Origin: DAOPJM01 sp035399665
GTDB taxonomy: Bacteria; Bacillota; Clostridia; Christensenellales; CAG-138
Assembly: GCA_035399665.1 (NCBI GenBank)
Contig: DAOPJM010000010.1
Location: 1-57,224 of the forward strand
Reading direction: 5' to 3'
DNA: 57,224 nt
Position 1 is the stretch's first letter. Every line of letters begins with the position of its first letter. Below are positions 41,789-50,492 of this stretch, one piece after another. A program made the translations under genes and the position numbers. The notes under the pieces were generated by a model, which was given only the letters and a program-made list of their open reading frames with translations, did no database searches and was not told where the DNA came from.

Positions 41789-42802
41789 CTACTTTATACA
41801 GTCAAACCCAACTTTGTGATAGACCTTGCGCAGCGTCCTTGACGCCCTCAAGGAGGCCTGCTTTGCACCCTCGCGCATACATTCCGCAAGGTATGCTTTG
41901 TCGGCCATAAGCCTTGAGTATTCGGCTTGCAAGGGCGAGAGCGCGGCAACCGTCGCGTCCGCCGCAGCCTGCTTCAACACGCCGTAGCTCTTGCCTGTAA
42001 ACTCGGATTGAGCCTCAATGAGCGTCTTGCTTGTGAAGGCCGCGTAAATGCTCATAAGGTTCACAACACCGGGGCAGCAGTCTTCAAGACAGGGTACTCC
42101 GGTGCAGCAGTCCGTAACGGCGCGCTTTATCTTGCGCGTGATAACGTCGGCGGTATCGGTGATAAGTATCGTCGCGTTCGGGTTCGCATCCGACTTGCTC
42201 ATCTTCTTTTCAGGCTCCGCAAGGCTCATAATCTTCGCGCCCACCTTGGGTATGTATGGCTCGGGTACGGTGAAGGTCTGCCCGTACGCGTTGTTGAAGC
42301 GCGTGGCGATGTCGCGGGTTATCTCGACGTGCTGCTTCTGATCCGCGCCCACGGGTACGAGGTCGGCCTGATACAGCAGTATGTCGGAAGCCATAAGGAC
42401 GGGGTAGGTGAACAGCCCCGCGTTGAGGTTGTCCGCGTGCTTTGCGCTTTTATCCTTGTATTGCGTCATTCTGGACAGCTCGCCCAGGTAAGTGTTGCAG
42501 TTGAGTATCCACGACAGGACGGCGTGCTCGGGAACCTGCGACTGTACGAAAACGGCGGAGCGAACGGGGTCGATTCCGCTTGCGAGGAACAGCGCGTAGG
42601 TCTCTAAAATGCGGCGGCGCAGAACTGTCGGGTCCTGCCGCACGGTGATGGAATGCATATCGGCGACCATGATGTACAGAGCGTCATAGTCGTCCATAAG
42701 CGCGGCCCAGTTCTTGAGAGCGCCCAAATAGTTGCCGATTGTCAGCGCGCCCGAGGGCTGCATACCGGAAAGGATAATCTTCTTGCGTTCGTTGGTCTCC
42801 AT
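41789..42802 (-). CDS. trpS: Tryptophan-tRNA ligase
   Basis: 337 residues, class I aminoacyl-tRNA synthetase. GMQPSGALTIGNYLGAL (about 13-29) carries the HIGH-equivalent TIGN, VGADQKQHVEITRDIA binds tryptophan and KMSKSDAN is the KMSKS loop. A GGGGGG-rich ribosome site precedes ATG 42802; the longer frame to 42853 runs into rnpB. No T-box is seen, consistent with expression downstream of rnpB. Confidence 0.96.
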   Translation of the reverse strand: METNERKKIILSGMQPSGALTIGNYLGALKNWAALMDDYDALYIMVADMHSITVRQDPTVLRRRILETYALFLASGIDPVRSAVFVQSQVPEHAVLSWILNCNTYLGELSRMTQYKDKSAKHADNLNAGLFTYPVLMASDILLYQADLVPVGADQKQHVEITRDIATRFNNAYGQTFTVPEPYIPKVGAKIMSLAEPEKKMSKSDANPNATILITDTADVITRKIKRAVTDCCTGVPCLEDCCPGVVNLMSIYAAFTSKTLIEAQSEFTGKSYGVLKQAAADATVAALSPLQAEYSRLMADKAYLAECMREGAKQASLRASRTLRKVYHKVGFDCIK

Positions 42803-42844
42803 CAGTTCCCCCCAAAAAATGATACTGTGTTGAATAGAAGGAAT

Positions 42845-43190
42845 TGCGAGCAAGCCGTAAGCCGAGTTCTGTCAAGGGACGATCATCTATCTCTGGCCAA
42901 TCGTTACCGAGAGGCTCATGCGATTACCGAGAGCGTAGCAGGCTGCTATTAAATGCTCCCATTCCAATCTTGCACCGAGCGGGGTTTACAGGGCCGACAA
43001 GTCGCCATGTCGCCGGTGAGCTCTTACCTCGCCTTTCCATCCTTACTCCCGTTAAATAAACGGGGGCGGTTTATTTCTGTTGCACTTTCCTTGGAGTCGC
43101 CTCCACCGGGTGTTACCCGGCGCTCTGCCATGTGGTGCTCGGACTTTCCTCACCCCGACAAGGGGGCGCGATCGTCTGTCTTACTCGCAA
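42845..43190 (-). ncRNA. rnpB: RNase P RNA (bacterial)
   Basis: The minus strand holds the conserved P4-strand sequences GAGGAAAGTCCGAGC near the 5' end and ACAGAACTCGGCTTA near the 3' end. The terminal helix ATTGCGAG/CTCGCAAT closes the molecule (42843-42850 with 43184-43191). It cleaves tRNA 5' leaders. Reading frames in this interval are not genes. Confidence 0.95.
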
Positions 43191-43212
43191 TATTCAGTTT
43201 TCAAAGTTAATG

Positions 43213-43938
43213 TTACTTATCGGTCACGGCGTAAAGGAGCCTGCCGCAGTTGTCGCATTCGGTCATGGAGTCGGGGCTTGACAGCTTGCGCATGGTCATC
43301 ATCGGAAGCGACATTCGGCACCCGGAGCATTTCGCGTTCTCGACCTTGACAAGCGGTACGGCGTGATGCTGTCTCACCCCCTGATATTTCGCGAGCATAT
43401 CGGGATCAACACGCGCTTCCAATCTGGACAGCTCATAGTCGCAGGCCTCAATCTGCTTGGCGGCGCTGTCGCGCTCACCCTCACAGACTATCTTAAGCTG
43501 GTCATATTCCTTTTTGGCTCTGCCCGCGGACTGGCGCGTCTTTTGATACTCGGCAATGACCTTGTCAACGTTTGACATAAGCTGCTTTATGTCGCGCTCA
43601 ACGGAAGCGACTTCGCGGGCGAGCTTGTCGATGTCGGTGCGGAACTCGGTCATCTCCTCGGCGGTGCATTCCTCGTCGAGCGACAGGGTCTCAAGCTCGC
43701 CGGTTTCAAGCTCGTAGCGCTTGTTCAGCGCGGCAAGGCGTTCCCTGCCCTGCGAAAGGGTGGCGGAATATGAGCTTATCTCGTCATTGAGCTTCCTCAA
43801 AGTACTTTGATAATCGCGCAATGTACGATGAAGCTTGTTCAAACGCTGACGGTTGTCCGTTGAGCGCACGGCAAGCTCAAGCTGCTGCTTCTTCTGGTCG
43901 GCCTGCTGGTACGCAAGCAAAGCATCCAATTTTCCCAT
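43213..43938 (-). CDS. Coiled-coil C4-type zinc ribbon protein
   Basis: 241 residues. A long coiled coil (about 10-185) is followed by a zinc ribbon with CSGC and CDNC pairs near the C terminus (ENAKCSGCRMSLP and TECDNCGRLLY). Members of this family are widespread beside nif3 and rnpB in Firmicutes; nucleic-acid binding is presumed but unproven. GGAGG precedes the ATG. Confidence 0.9.
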   Translation of the reverse strand: MGKLDALLAYQQADQKKQQLELAVRSTDNRQRLNKLHRTLRDYQSTLRKLNDEISSYSATLSQGRERLAALNKRYELETGELETLSLDEECTAEEMTEFRTDIDKLAREVASVERDIKQLMSNVDKVIAEYQKTRQSAGRAKKEYDQLKIVCEGERDSAAKQIEACDYELSRLEARVDPDMLAKYQGVRQHHAVPLVKVENAKCSGCRMSLPMMTMRKLSSPDSMTECDNCGRLLYAVTDK

Positions 43939-43993
43939 GAGTACCTCCTAAAAGCGAAACGGCAAGAGCCTTTTGACCTTGCTCTTTTCGGGA

Positions 43994-44764
43994 TTATCCA
44001 CGCCCAAAGCAGGACAGGCTGTGCTGTTTTGGGTATATTACATATTGTACATCATCCGAGAGCTTTTGTAAACGGGCAATTAAAGGTTTTAGTACAATAC
44101 TTTCAGTTTCATAATGCCCCAAGACGATAACATTCATGCCCAGCGTGTCGGCGTCCAGACCCTGCGAATACTTGACCTCTCCCGTGATAAAGGCATCAAC
44201 CTGCGACTTGTAGACCTCCCAAAGGTCGCCGCCGCCGCTTCCGCCTATCACCGCCGCGGTCTTTATGACGGCGTTCAAATCGCCGCAAAAGCGCGCCTTT
44301 GAGTGAAGCCTGTCCTCACACAGCGCGATTAGCTCCGAAAGCTTCATTTCATCTTCAAACTCACCCATGCGACCGAGGTTTTCGGGCGGAAGCTTATCGA
44401 CATTGGTAAGACCGATAAGCTCCGCCAGCACGTCGTTCACGCCGCCCTTCGCGGCGTCAAGGTTGGTGTGAGCCGCGAACATGCCTATGCCGTTTCGCGC
44501 AAGTATGTACGCGGCGGCCGTCGCGGGCATATCGGGGCGGAAATACTGAACGGGGTTGAAGAACAGCGGATGATGCGTCAGCACAAGATCACAGCCCAGC
44601 CTTGTGGCCTCGTTCGCCACCTCAACGGTGCAGTCAAGTGCAACAGCGACCTTATGTATCTCCGTTTTGTCCGTGCCGACAAGCAGACCCACATTGTCCC
44701 CGTCATAGGCAAGGCTCTTGGGCGCCACGCTCTCCATCATGGCCAAGAATTCATTTAGCTTCAT
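43994..44764 (-). CDS. Nif3-like dinuclear metal centre protein
   Basis: 256 residues, the short form without the PII-like insert. Metal ligands appear in THHPLFF and FAAHTNLDAA near the N terminus and in GHYETE near the C terminus. Often labelled GTP cyclohydrolase 1 type 2; real function unsettled. Overlaps trmK by 4 bp (ATGA). Confidence 0.93.
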   Translation of the reverse strand: MKLNEFLAMMESVAPKSLAYDGDNVGLLVGTDKTEIHKVAVALDCTVEVANEATRLGCDLVLTHHPLFFNPVQYFRPDMPATAAAYILARNGIGMFAAHTNLDAAKGGVNDVLAELIGLTNVDKLPPENLGRMGEFEDEMKLSELIALCEDRLHSKARFCGDLNAVIKTAAVIGGSGGGDLWEVYKSQVDAFITGEVKYSQGLDADTLGMNVIVLGHYETESIVLKPLIARLQKLSDDVQYVIYPKQHSLSCFGRG

Positions 44765-45468
44765 ACCGTTTCCCCAAACCTTTCCGTGTATCTCGTTTTC
44801 AGTTTCATAAGCGCCGCGAGCCTTTCCCCCAAATACGCCTCGCCGTCTGAGCCTAAAGCCGCTTTGAGCCTTCCGCCGCTTTGAGCGATAAGCCTGTTCA
44901 GCAGCTCCAGATACAGAGTATCGGGGGTATTCGGCACACAGCCCAACTCAAAGCAGTCCGCCTGCTCGGGCAGGGGCGCTGTGGTTAAGGCGGCGGCAAA
45001 GACCTGATACAGCCTGCCCGCGTCCTTCACAACCCTTTCGGCCACGATACCGCAGCCGTGTTCATAGAGCCAAAGCCTAAGGTCACTTACGCCGCGCATG
45101 GGCTGCATGACGATAGTTTTCGCGCCCGCGAAGGGGATGGGGGAGACTTCAAGCAGCCTTGCCGTAAGCGTTCCGCCCATGCCGAGCATCAAAACGGCGT
45201 CGCATTCCTCGGGCAAAAGAGCGCGAAGCCCGTCGCCCTCCCTAAGCTCGATTTGAGCTTCAAGCCCTAAAGTCTCTACAAGCCGCCTTGCTTTGGCAAG
45301 CGAGGGCGCGCTTATGTCCACGGCTATAACCCTTTGCGCCTTGCCGCTCTGTATGAGAGCGGCGGAAAGCCTTCCGTGGTCGCAGCCTATATCCGCGACA
45401 CAGCCACAATCGGGCACAAGCTCCAACGCGGCCTTCAGCCTCGGTGAGAGATTAACTGCTTTTGTCAT
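44761..45468 (-). CDS. trmK: tRNA (adenine(22)-N1)-methyltransferase
   Basis: 235 residues. The SAM-binding motif CVADIGCDHGRLSAALI (about 23-39) is followed by VIAVDISAPSLAKA and VLMLGMGGTL, and the RWxxxx-like C terminus is family-typical. It methylates A22 in some tRNAs. Coupled by ATGA to nif3, the common Firmicutes pairing, and it starts one base after mnmA ends. Confidence 0.94.
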   Translation of the reverse strand: MTKAVNLSPRLKAALELVPDCGCVADIGCDHGRLSAALIQSGKAQRVIAVDISAPSLAKARRLVETLGLEAQIELREGDGLRALLPEECDAVLMLGMGGTLTARLLEVSPIPFAGAKTIVMQPMRGVSDLRLWLYEHGCGIVAERVVKDAGRLYQVFAAALTTAPLPEQADCFELGCVPNTPDTLYLELLNRLIAQSGGRLKAALGSDGEAYLGERLAALMKLKTRYTERFGETV

Positions 45469-45469
45469 G

Positions 45470-46567
45470 CTAAATCCTTACAGCCTTCTTGGGCTTAACC
45501 CTGTCTATGGGGCCGCCGCCCAGACAGGCCTGCCCGTCATAGAACACAACCCATTGACCGGGGGTTACAGCGCGTTCAGGCTCGTAAAAGTCTAAGTGTA
45601 CGCCATCGCCGCTGACGTAGACGCGAACGGGTCTGTCGCTTTGACGATAGCGAAATTTGGCGGCACAGTCGAACTCGCGGCTCGGCGGCTCGCCCGCTAT
45701 CCAATTCACCTTGTCCGCGTCCAAAGCAAGCGAGAACAGCTCGTCATGCTCGCCCTGTTGGACTATGAGCAGGTTGCGCTCAAGGTCCTTGCCTATCACA
45801 AACCAGCTTTCGCCGCTGCCGCCCTGCGTGCCGCCTATGCCAAGACCGCGCCTTTGACCCAAGGTATAGTACATCAAGCCATCATGACGGCCTATAAGCC
45901 TGCCGGTTTCATCCACCATGTCGCCGGGTTGGGCGGGCAAATAGCGCATAAGGAACTGTTTGAAGTTGCGTTCGCCTATGAAGCAAACGCCCGTGCTGTC
46001 CTTTTTGAGCGCGTTGGAGAGCTTGTGTTCCTTCGCGATGCGCCGCACCTCGCCCTTGCAAAGCTCACCCACGGGGAACAGCACCCTTTCAAGCTGAGAA
46101 GCTTGCAGCCCCGCAAGGAAATAGCTCTGGTCCTTGGCGGCGTCCGAGCCGCGAAGCAGGTGTGTGCCTTGGCTTTTGTCAAGCCTTGCGTAATGTCCCG
46201 TGGCAAGCGCGCTTGCTCCCGTGTTCAGAGCAAGGTCAAGGAAGGCCTTGAACTTTATTTCGCTGTTGCACATCACATCGGGGTTTGGCGTCCTACCCCG
46301 CTTGTACTCGTCCAAAAAGTACGAAAAAACCCTGTCATAATATTCGCGCGAGAAGTTGACGGTGTAAAAGGGTATGCCAAGCGTCTCGGACACGGAGCGT
46401 ACGTCGGAGTAGTCCTGCTCGGCGGTGCAAACACCCTCGTCGTCGGTCTCCTCCCAGTTCTTCATAAAGACGCCCACAACGTCATAGCCCTGCTCCTTTA
46501 GGAGCAAGGCGGCAACGGAGCTGTCCACCCCGCCCGACATTCCGACTATGACATGTCCTTCGTGCAT
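45470..46567 (-). CDS. mnmA: tRNA-specific 2-thiouridylase MnmA
   Basis: 365 residues. The PP-loop GMSGGVDSSVAA at the N terminus, NPDVMCNSEIKF and STGVCFIGERNF supply the two catalytic cysteines. It adds sulfur to U34 of Lys, Glu and Gln tRNAs. ATG 46567 is chosen; a TTG at 46573 overlapping the GNAT stop is possible. Part of a tRNA-modification operon with trmK. Confidence 0.96.
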   Translation of the reverse strand: MHEGHVIVGMSGGVDSSVAALLLKEQGYDVVGVFMKNWEETDDEGVCTAEQDYSDVRSVSETLGIPFYTVNFSREYYDRVFSYFLDEYKRGRTPNPDVMCNSEIKFKAFLDLALNTGASALATGHYARLDKSQGTHLLRGSDAAKDQSYFLAGLQASQLERVLFPVGELCKGEVRRIAKEHKLSNALKKDSTGVCFIGERNFKQFLMRYLPAQPGDMVDETGRLIGRHDGLMYYTLGQRRGLGIGGTQGGSGESWFVIGKDLERNLLIVQQGEHDELFSLALDADKVNWIAGEPPSREFDCAAKFRYRQSDRPVRVYVSGDGVHLDFYEPERAVTPGQWVVFYDGQACLGGGPIDRVKPKKAVRI

Positions 46568-46569
46568 AA

Positions 46570-47118
46570 TCAATCCAGATACAGCTGCATATAGTACTCG
46601 GCAAGCCGTGTACCGTCCTTGAGACGAATGGAGTCGGGCTTGACCGCGACTATGCGAAAGCCCATCTTCTCATAGAGCGCCCGCGCCCTTGAGTTGCCCT
46701 CGATGAAGTCCAGATCAAGCATCGATACGCCGTGCTCCTTGGCAATCGCTGTCATTTCACGGAACATAGCCGTGCCTATCCCAAGCCCCCAATACTCCTT
46801 CAAAACAGCGATAGCGACGGAGCCGCGATGCCGCGTTTTGATGCGCCCCTGCAACATAAGGGTGCAGTTGCCGACCGCCCTGCCGTTGACAAAGCAGGTA
46901 ATCATGACCTGATACTCGGATGCAAGGACGCTTTCAAGCAGTTTCTGTTCCTGCTCCATGGTGAAGCCGCACTCCTCCGGATAGCGCAGAACGAAGTCGG
47001 TCTCCGATGAAGTACGCCATAGGTAGGTCAGCATATCGGCCGCGTCCTGCGCCGTTGGACTTCTAAAGAGCGCAAGCTGCCCATCCTTTAGGGTAATGTT
47101 CTTGGGTTCGTATATCAT
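46570..47118 (-). CDS. GNAT family N-acetyltransferase
   Basis: 182 residues. VAIAVLKEYWGLGIGTAMFREM contains the acetyl-CoA loop (Q/RxxGxG/A equivalent WGLGIG), and LDLDFIEGNSRARALYEKMGF is the C-terminal signature. ATG 47118 stands about 11 nt after AAGGAG; the in-frame TTG at 47127 is too close. The substrate is unknown, and the neighbouring tRNA genes do not define it. Confidence 0.9.
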   Translation of the reverse strand: MIYEPKNITLKDGQLALFRSPTAQDAADMLTYLWRTSSETDFVLRYPEECGFTMEQEQKLLESVLASEYQVMITCFVNGRAVGNCTLMLQGRIKTRHRGSVAIAVLKEYWGLGIGTAMFREMTAIAKEHGVSMLDLDFIEGNSRARALYEKMGFRIVAVKPDSIRLKDGTRLAEYYMQLYLD

Positions 47119-47338
47119 GGCGTTCAACTCTCCTTCTGCTTTTTTCCATTATATCACTACTTTTTCCCCTTCACAACAGCTAATTTTGTCGGAGCGATAG
47201 CTCCCCGATTTATATAGAGTATTGATGTTTACAAGGTTGTCGTTGATATTGTATAATCACAACAGATGATTTTTGACAATGACTTGCCCGGTTGTACGTT
47301 GAGCTTTAATAATGCGGAAAGGGAAGGAGGTGATATGG

Positions 47339-47644
47339 ATGATAGTCTACTCGATAATACTGCTCGCTGCGGCGGCCGCTTTGATAGTCGTGGGAGTACT
47401 TGTTTACAGCGGAAAGACTCAGCTTATACATCAATATCACCGAACCCGCGTGAAGGATATGAAAGCCTATGGAAAGGCTATGGGCAAGGCTCTATGCCTT
47501 ATCAGCGTTCCCTTGACGGCGGTGGGCGTCTTGGCGCTCTTTACCGATTCCGCATGGCTCACCTTTATTCTCGTCGTGGGGCTTGCTGTGTCGTTGGTTC
47601 CTCTGTTTATAGTACAAAAGAAATACAACGGAGGTGTACTTTAG
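47339..47644 (+). CDS. Small membrane protein, DUF3784-like
   Basis: 101 residues with three hydrophobic segments and a central SGKTQLIHQYHRTRVKDMKAYGKAMGKA stretch that resembles DUF3784 (a G-x-x-x-LI-x-x-Y then K-x-x-GK pattern). A perfect AAGGAGGTGAT (47324-47334) fixes the start at the second ATG. Function unknown. Confidence 0.8.
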   Translation: MIVYSIILLAAAAALIVVGVLVYSGKTQLIHQYHRTRVKDMKAYGKAMGKALCLISVPLTAVGVLALFTDSAWLTFILVVGLAVSLVPLFIVQKKYNGGVL

Positions 47645-47699
47645 CGGCTGCCATATAGCGGCGCCGGGAGATGTGGACTTACGCCGAAGCAACAATAAA

Positions 47700-47724
47700 G
47701 AGCGGCACAGATTCAGCGCCGCTC
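47700..47724 (-). terminator. Terminator of the 47748-48309 locus
   Basis: GAGCGGC/GCCGCTC stem followed on the minus strand by TTTATTGTT. Confidence 0.6.
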
Positions 47725-47747
47725 ATCAGGTCGGCATTTGATGTGAG

Positions 47748-48309
47748 TTATGCTTTGCCGCGTCTTTTGCCCACAGCTCTGTTCAGAAGCCACAGCAGCC
47801 AAGCGAGCAAGGTTGCCATACCCAAGATTACAGCGATCCAAACGATGGACATATACCAGGGCTGCTCATAGATGTGCAGGAAGGGGTAGGGGCCGACCAA
47901 CAGCTTCGCTATGTTGAGTATGATGATAACGATGGCGTACAGCAGAGTAGGCGTCATGCCGGTAAGGACGCAGCGCTTTGAAAGGGCGGGTTCGGTCTCG
48001 AACGCATGGTCGCTAAGTAATTGGAGTCCTGCGTGTAATACTCAAACGACCCGTCGCCGTNNNNNNNNNNNNNNNNNNNNNNNNNNNNNNNNNNNNNNNN
48101 NNNNNNNNNNNNNNNNNNNNNNNNNNNNNNNNNNNNNNNNNNNNNNNNNNNNNNNNNNNNATGGTCGCTAAGTAATTGGAGTCCTGCGTGTAATACTCAA
48201 ACGACCCGTCGCCGTATTCGATGAAGCTTAAAATCATCCCTATGATTTCAAGCGCAAAGATCAACACGTTCAGCGTGAGAGCCAGAATCTGTCTGTTTCT
48301 GTTTGTCAT
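47748..48309 (-). pseudogene. Disrupted membrane protein gene (Pr6Pr-like), gap and frameshift inside
   Basis: The N-terminal part starts at ATG 48309 (after AAGGAAGG) with MTNRNRQILALTLNVLIFAL and EYYTQDSNYLA. The C-terminal part, in another frame, reads FETEPALSKRC, PTLLYAIVIIILN, GPYPFLHIYEQPWYMS and a final WLLWLLNR. Related proteins as I recall them have about 60-80 residues between these parts. The 55-nt overlap at the gap joins the two parts directly, with a frame change. So either the gene has an internal deletion, or the assembly collapsed two strain variants. Confidence 0.6.
48061..48160. other. Scaffold gap (100 N) flanked by identical 55-nt ends
   Basis: 48006-48060 equals 48161-48215 exactly. 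The overlap lies inside the disrupted membrane protein gene. Confidence 0.95.
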
Positions 48310-48465
48310 AGATTGCCTTCCTTGTTTTTTTCCATTATAGCACGACAATCGACAAATGGAACAGCCAACGCGAAAAAAGTCGAAGCTTACAAAAATGCCA
48401 ACGAATTGCGCCTGTGAAGGCAGACTGATAATTCGTGCGAATATATCGCATTTCCTTCACAAATT

Positions 48466-48716
48466 GGTTGCAAACAGTATACTTTTATACAACATGCTCG
48501 ATTTATGATGTAGATGATAAAAGCGGCGGAAGGTTTCATAGCCCACGTTCAAAGCGCAAAAACCCTGCGAAAGCTCAGCCGTGGGTGACAAGCAGCGGTT
48601 TTACATCTTGATAACAGGCAAAACAAACCCCTTTTACAACACGGTAATAAACATTCTGTTTAGATCAAAGACGAGGCGCAGACAACCTCACGTTTTAGAT
48701 AAGCTTTGGAGGCAAT
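48466..48716 (+). promoter_or_regulatory. Promoter and long 5' leader of the 48717 lipoprotein
   Basis: TTCACA and TATACT with a 16-bp spacer (about 48454-48482), then some 220 nt of untranslated leader. CCCACG (48542-48547) can pair with CGTGGG (48580-48585). No known riboswitch was recognised. No gene lies in 48310-48716. Confidence 0.35.
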
Positions 48717-49715
48717 ATGAAAAGACTGTTCACTGTAATTCTCGCCGTTTTAACGCTTACCGCATGCTCGCCAACTCCCAAAACCGAGGAAGCGTCCGCC
48801 ACTGCGGAACCTACGCCCGAGCATGAAACGATAATTTATGCCGAGAAAACCTCTCCGATTGAAATAGATATAGCGACTCAAACCGAAACCCCAAGCCCTA
48901 CTCCCAATCCGACCGCGACGCTCACTCCGACCTGGCTTGACGAGGGCGCGGAGACGATAATGAGCGACATCCTCTATCAGAGCAGCGACATCAAATTAGA
49001 GCTGTCGGTCTGTCGGGACGAGACAAGCTTCGAATATGACGTCGATTACTATGTCGTTGACATTTGGCTTAAGGACATACATTTGCTTGGCACGAGCTGC
49101 GCGGGCGACGGCTTTCATCACCGCTATGTTGGCAGGGTCAAGGACATGGCAGCCTCTGCAAACGCAGTAGCGGCAATCAACGGCGATTACTATGGGTTCT
49201 ACAACAACGGCGTGGTGCTTCGAAACGGCGTGCTGTACAAATCGTCGCTTGACGGCTATGAGGATATATGCGTGCTGTATTACGATGGGAGCATGGCAAC
49301 TTATGAGGCGGACAAGGTCGATTTCAACGAGCTAATGACCAATGACCCTTGGCAGATATGGAACTTCGGCCCCTCGCTGTTGGACGAAAACGGCGTGGCA
49401 AGGAGCAGCTTTGCGGCAGATTATTCCGACTTAGGATCGTCGAACCCAAGAACCGCCATAGGCTATTTCGAGCCGGGGCATTACTGCTTTGTGATAGTGG
49501 ACGGACGCAGCGAAGACTCCATGGGACTTAGGCTCAATGAGCTTGCCGAGCTTATGCAGAGCTTAGGCTGCAAGGTTGCCTACAACCTTGACGGAGGGCA
49601 GACCTCGCAGCTATATTGGCAGGGCTCAATACGGAATGATCCCGCAAGGGGCGGCAGGGATACCAGCGACATCATATACATACGCGAGGAAATCACCCTG
49701 AAACCGACGTTATAA
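48717..49715 (+). CDS. Lipoprotein phosphodiester glycosidase-like (NAGPA/DUF2233) protein
   Basis: 332 residues. Lipobox LTAC (Cys17) and a Thr/Pro/Glu-rich linker to about residue 75. The NAGPA domain shows AINGDYYGFYNNGVVLRNG near 150, SNPRTAIGY near 245, CFVIVDGR and the C-terminal YNLDGGQTSQLYW. Related proteins remove sugars from phosphodiester-linked glycans on the cell surface. GGAGG precedes the ATG. Confidence 0.9.
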   Translation: MKRLFTVILAVLTLTACSPTPKTEEASATAEPTPEHETIIYAEKTSPIEIDIATQTETPSPTPNPTATLTPTWLDEGAETIMSDILYQSSDIKLELSVCRDETSFEYDVDYYVVDIWLKDIHLLGTSCAGDGFHHRYVGRVKDMAASANAVAAINGDYYGFYNNGVVLRNGVLYKSSLDGYEDICVLYYDGSMATYEADKVDFNELMTNDPWQIWNFGPSLLDENGVARSSFAADYSDLGSSNPRTAIGYFEPGHYCFVIVDGRSEDSMGLRLNELAELMQSLGCKVAYNLDGGQTSQLYWQGSIRNDPARGGRDTSDIIYIREEITLKPTL

Positions 49716-49736
49716 GCACAACAAGGAGGTTAGGTC

Positions 49737-50492
49737 ATGAAAAGGTGCTTGTTGCTTCTGACGATGATGCTAATGCTTTGCGCCTGCGTTCCAACGCCCA
49801 AAGGCGACGTGGTGGTGAACAAGGGCGAGGACTGCTTGGAATCGTTGATAGCGGCGTCACCCGTGTCGGACGGCAGCTATGACGCGCCCGCAGCACTGAA
49901 TTTGGACGAATTTGGCACGGAGCAATTCAAAGTAATCGTAAATGCAAGCATTGAGTATCCGACTATTGAACGCTGTCCGGTGGTGGGTATAGAGCAGCGC
50001 GTCTTTGCCGAGGATTGGATGAGGAACATCATGCTTTGTATGTCCGAGGGCAAGACCATATTCAGCTATGAAAACGAAATACCCCAAACCAAGGGCGAGA
50101 TACTAAGCGAGATAGCCATGCTCCAAGCCATGATAACCAACCCCGAAGCATACCTGGCCCAAGATATTGCCGAGGAGATAAGGCAAGAACAGCTTGAACA
50201 ATGGCAGCGCGATTTATTGACATGGCAGGAAGCCTATAAAACCGCCCCCGATGAGTTCACAGAGAATGAAATCAACCTCTTTACCTATGACTACGCCGCT
50301 CAAGGGATGTTGACGGGAGCGGTGGATTTGGGCAACAGGAGACGCGCCTACCTCACAATTTACGGGAAGGCGGGGCAGACGGGCGGCAGTCCGTTCATCT
50401 TCAGCAATTACAGCATGGTCTTGGAGACAGGCAGCCCCTATGTGTTCGAACTGGAGATTAAGCTCTCGCATGACCGCGTTAACGGAGCTTAA
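49737..50492 (+). CDS. Lipoprotein, probably truncated by an in-frame TAA
   Basis: 251 residues to the stop. Lipobox LCAC (Cys17). The central part, IAMLQAMITNPEAYLAQDIAEEIRQ, is helical. The last 30 residues (LETGSPYVFELEIKLSHD) look like the start of a beta-sandwich domain. Immediately after TAA (50490-50492) the same frame stays open through 51485. AAGGAGG precedes the ATG, 21 bp after the NAGPA gene. No known function. Confidence 0.75.
   Translation: MKRCLLLLTMMLMLCACVPTPKGDVVVNKGEDCLESLIAASPVSDGSYDAPAALNLDEFGTEQFKVIVNASIEYPTIERCPVVGIEQRVFAEDWMRNIMLCMSEGKTIFSYENEIPQTKGEILSEIAMLQAMITNPEAYLAQDIAEEIRQEQLEQWQRDLLTWQEAYKTAPDEFTENEINLFTYDYAAQGMLTGAVDLGNRRRAYLTIYGKAGQTGGSPFIFSNYSMVLETGSPYVFELEIKLSHDRVNGA

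Noticed and set aside
42844..43210. Short plus-strand frames in the rnpB interval
   Set aside because: The interval is the RNase P RNA gene on the minus strand.
45596..46501. 301-codon plus-strand open frame opposite mnmA
   Set aside because: Antisense shadow caused by codon bias; mnmA has full motifs and the frame has no recognisable protein.
48484..48716. Riboswitch in the long leader of the 48717 lipoprotein
   Set aside because: Only one six-base stem is visible; no known aptamer core such as c-di-GMP or cobalamin could be matched.
50490..50492. Programmed stop-codon readthrough or recoding of TAA
   Set aside because: No readthrough signal was recognised and other genes end in TAA normally; a nonsense mutation explains it more simply.
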